This document shows, piece by piece, positions 13,075 through 14,152 of a stretch of DNA of 14,152 nt. The notes under the pieces were generated by a model, which did not search any database, had not been told where the DNA came from, and saw only the letters and a list, made by a program, of their open reading frames with translations. The translations under genes and the position numbers were made by a program. This stretch comes from JAZDOK01 sp043798715 (GTDB taxonomy: Bacteria > Vulcanimicrobiota > JAZDOK01). The stretch covers positions 1 to 14,152 of the forward strand of contig JAZDOK010000011.1 of assembly GCA_043798715.1 (NCBI GenBank). The letters are read 5' to 3'. How positions within the stretch are numbered: position 1 is the first letter of the stretch; every line of letters begins with the position of its first letter.

Positions 13075-13890
13075 CTATTCAGGGTCTTTCTGAGCCTGTG
13101 TTTTATCCGGGAGGGCATCCGAAAGGATTTCCTTCCTGATATAGAGCGCGGCGATAATCGCAAACAGCAGGAACCCCACATAGTCAGCGGCTTCTTTTCT
13201 GGCTTTTGTCGCCAGAACAACCATGCTCATCGAAAAGAGAAAACTTATGACGATAAGGACCAGCTCGAATTTCGAAGCATCACCGCGTACCGACAGAAAC
13301 GGAGTCAGTTTCTTTTCAGAGGAACCGCTGAGGATTTCCTCCTTTTGGAGTTCCCAAGGAATAATTTTTGGAACCAGGTATCCGGCGAGGACGGCCAGGG
13401 CCAGAAGGAGCAGGTTGGCAAGAAAGCCGCCAGCAAACGGAATCCGGGTCCCCATCCAACTGTTAAAGAGAATAAAAGGGAGCTTGTAGAAGATTGAAGT
13501 CGCAATAAGGAGAACGACGGCCAGGCCCATGGTGAAATTCCTGTTGATTTTATCCCTGTCACCGGCGTAAATAAAGGAATCTTCAACTTTCCACTGGTGA
13601 AGTTTCTCAGCGAGGATGGCCGTAAGAGCAGCGGTGGCGGATACGAGGTAGAGTCCGATTACCGGAAAGACAAGAAAAATTCCGCCAGTTAAGGGGACAT
13701 CGTGCTCCCGGAGAAATACGGCCATAAAAAAGGCCCAGATAATGAAGGAGATGCTGAGGTAAACCGAGAGAATGGAGCGGTTTATCCGGGTGTAAACCCA
13801 GACGAAAATGAAGGTGAGGGCGAAAAAAAATATGACAAATACGGCCACATGCTGAGAGATGGGGTTTGTAAACATGGGGGCGTTTGGCAT
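13075..13890 (-). CDS. Uncharacterised integral membrane protein (about 7 TM)
   Basis: I do not recognise this 271-residue protein. Hydrophobic segments lie at about residues 13-33, 41-60, 66-94, 120-142, 151-175, 207-227 and 234-252, suggesting seven membrane helices. Hydrophilic loops occur at about 97-118 (KVEDSFIYAGDRDKINRN) and 178-206, with a short charged C-terminus (DALPDKTQAQKDPE). No signal peptide cleavage site or catalytic motif is obvious. The start is supported by an AAGGG site 8 bases before the ATG at 13890. It lies 18 bases after the stop of a STAS-domain gene and 11 bases before the AsnC-domain gene, so the three are likely co-transcribed. The link to an anti-sigma-antagonist-type protein may mean a regulatory membrane role, but that is only inference. 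Confidence 0.72.
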   Translation of the reverse strand: MPNAPMFTNPISQHVAVFVIFFFALTFIFVWVYTRINRSILSVYLSISFIIWAFFMAVFLREHDVPLTGGIFLVFPVIGLYLVSATAALTAILAEKLHQWKVEDSFIYAGDRDKINRNFTMGLAVVLLIATSIFYKLPFILFNSWMGTRIPFAGGFLANLLLLALAVLAGYLVPKIIPWELQKEEILSGSSEKKLTPFLSVRGDASKFELVLIVISFLFSMSMVVLATKARKEAADYVGFLLFAIIAALYIRKEILSDALPDKTQAQKDPE

Positions 13891-13908
13891 AAAAGGCCCT
13901 TCTAAATA

Positions 13909-14152
13909 TTACTCTTTTAAGGGATCAAGGGCTTTCAAAGCTTCTTCTTCGCTTGAAAAGACATGAAAAACTTCGTCGAGCCCGGTGATGTACAGCAATT
14001 TTTTTATCTGGAAATTATTGCAGATCAGGCTCAACTTCCCGGAGCGTTCAATAAGCCTTTTGGAAAGGCCAATCATCATTCCCAGGCCGGTGCTGTCTAT
14101 GAATTTGACCCCGTCCAGGTTTAAAACAAGAAAAATATAGCCTTCATCAATG
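13909..14152 (-). CDS. STAS-domain protein (anti-anti-sigma factor-like), C-terminal part
   Basis: The minus-strand frame is open from the window edge and ends at TAA (13909-13911), giving about 80 residues of the C-terminal part. The central motif FIDSTGLGMMIGLSKRL is the hallmark of STAS domains such as SpoIIAA/RsbV. The serine in DSTG is the usual phosphorylation site of anti-sigma factor antagonists. The preceding strand (IFLVLNLDGVKFI) and the following KLSLICNNFQIKKLLYITGL and DEVFHVFSSEEEAL fit the fold. Likely role: binding a partner-switching serine kinase (anti-sigma factor) and being switched by phosphorylation. No kinase or phosphatase gene is visible in the window. The N-terminus lies beyond the edge. 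It heads the operon with the membrane protein and RAM-domain gene. Confidence 0.85.
   Translation of the reverse strand, partial: IDEGYIFLVLNLDGVKFIDSTGLGMMIGLSKRLIERSGKLSLICNNFQIKKLLYITGLDEVFHVFSSEEEALKALDPLKE

Noticed and set aside
1..14152. tRNA or rRNA genes
   Set aside because: No cloverleaf-like or rRNA-like sequence was seen in any intergenic gap; the gaps are short and explained by leaders, terminators or repeats.

Overview
The window is bacterial chromosomal DNA of moderately high GC with tightly packed, often overlapping genes and clear Shine-Dalgarno sites. The gene set (phosphate butyryltransferase-like protein, type III pantothenate kinase, PhoB/PhoR-type two-component pair, stand-alone Lrp/AsnC ligand domain, heptanucleotide repeats in leaders, an attC-like cassette) fits a Desulfobacterota (former Deltaproteobacteria) or a related anaerobic lineage. 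That assignment is an inference; there is no rRNA or other marker here.

Layout. 1-324 is the C-terminal end of a NodU/CmcH-type carbamoyltransferase. 436-642 encodes a small histone-H1-like protein made of a Lys-Lys pentad ladder. It has its own sigma70-like promoter and a structured 3' region ending in a terminator. 811-4074 (+) holds an M24 Xaa-Pro-type peptidase and an OPT-family oligopeptide transporter, plausibly a peptide uptake and cleavage pair. 4151-7104 (-) is a compact operon transcribed right to left: acidic unknown protein, phosphate butyryltransferase-like protein, coaX, dusB. 7223-12277 (+) is a second compact operon in which every gene overlaps the next: response regulator, sensor kinase, mnmG, and a short QueG-like double [4Fe-4S] protein. 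12821-14152 (-) is a third operon: STAS protein (cut by the window edge), unknown 7-TM membrane protein, and a stand-alone AsnC/Lrp ligand-binding domain.

The most unusual part is 12140-12872. The 3' end of the QueG-like gene and the facing 3' end of the AsnC-like gene occur twice. Between the two copies lies a ~330-bp segment with one DUF2442 gene ending in an attC-like hairpin, like a solitary integron gene cassette. The copies differ almost only at third codon positions: 7 changes in 16 codons of the AsnC tail, all silent. This points to recombination with a diverged allele, or a strain-chimeric assembly, rather than simple duplication followed by decay.

Three genes relate to tRNA modification or look like it (dusB, mnmG, the QueG-like protein). 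mnmG is welded to a signalling pair. No tRNA, rRNA, CRISPR array, transposase or integrase gene was seen.
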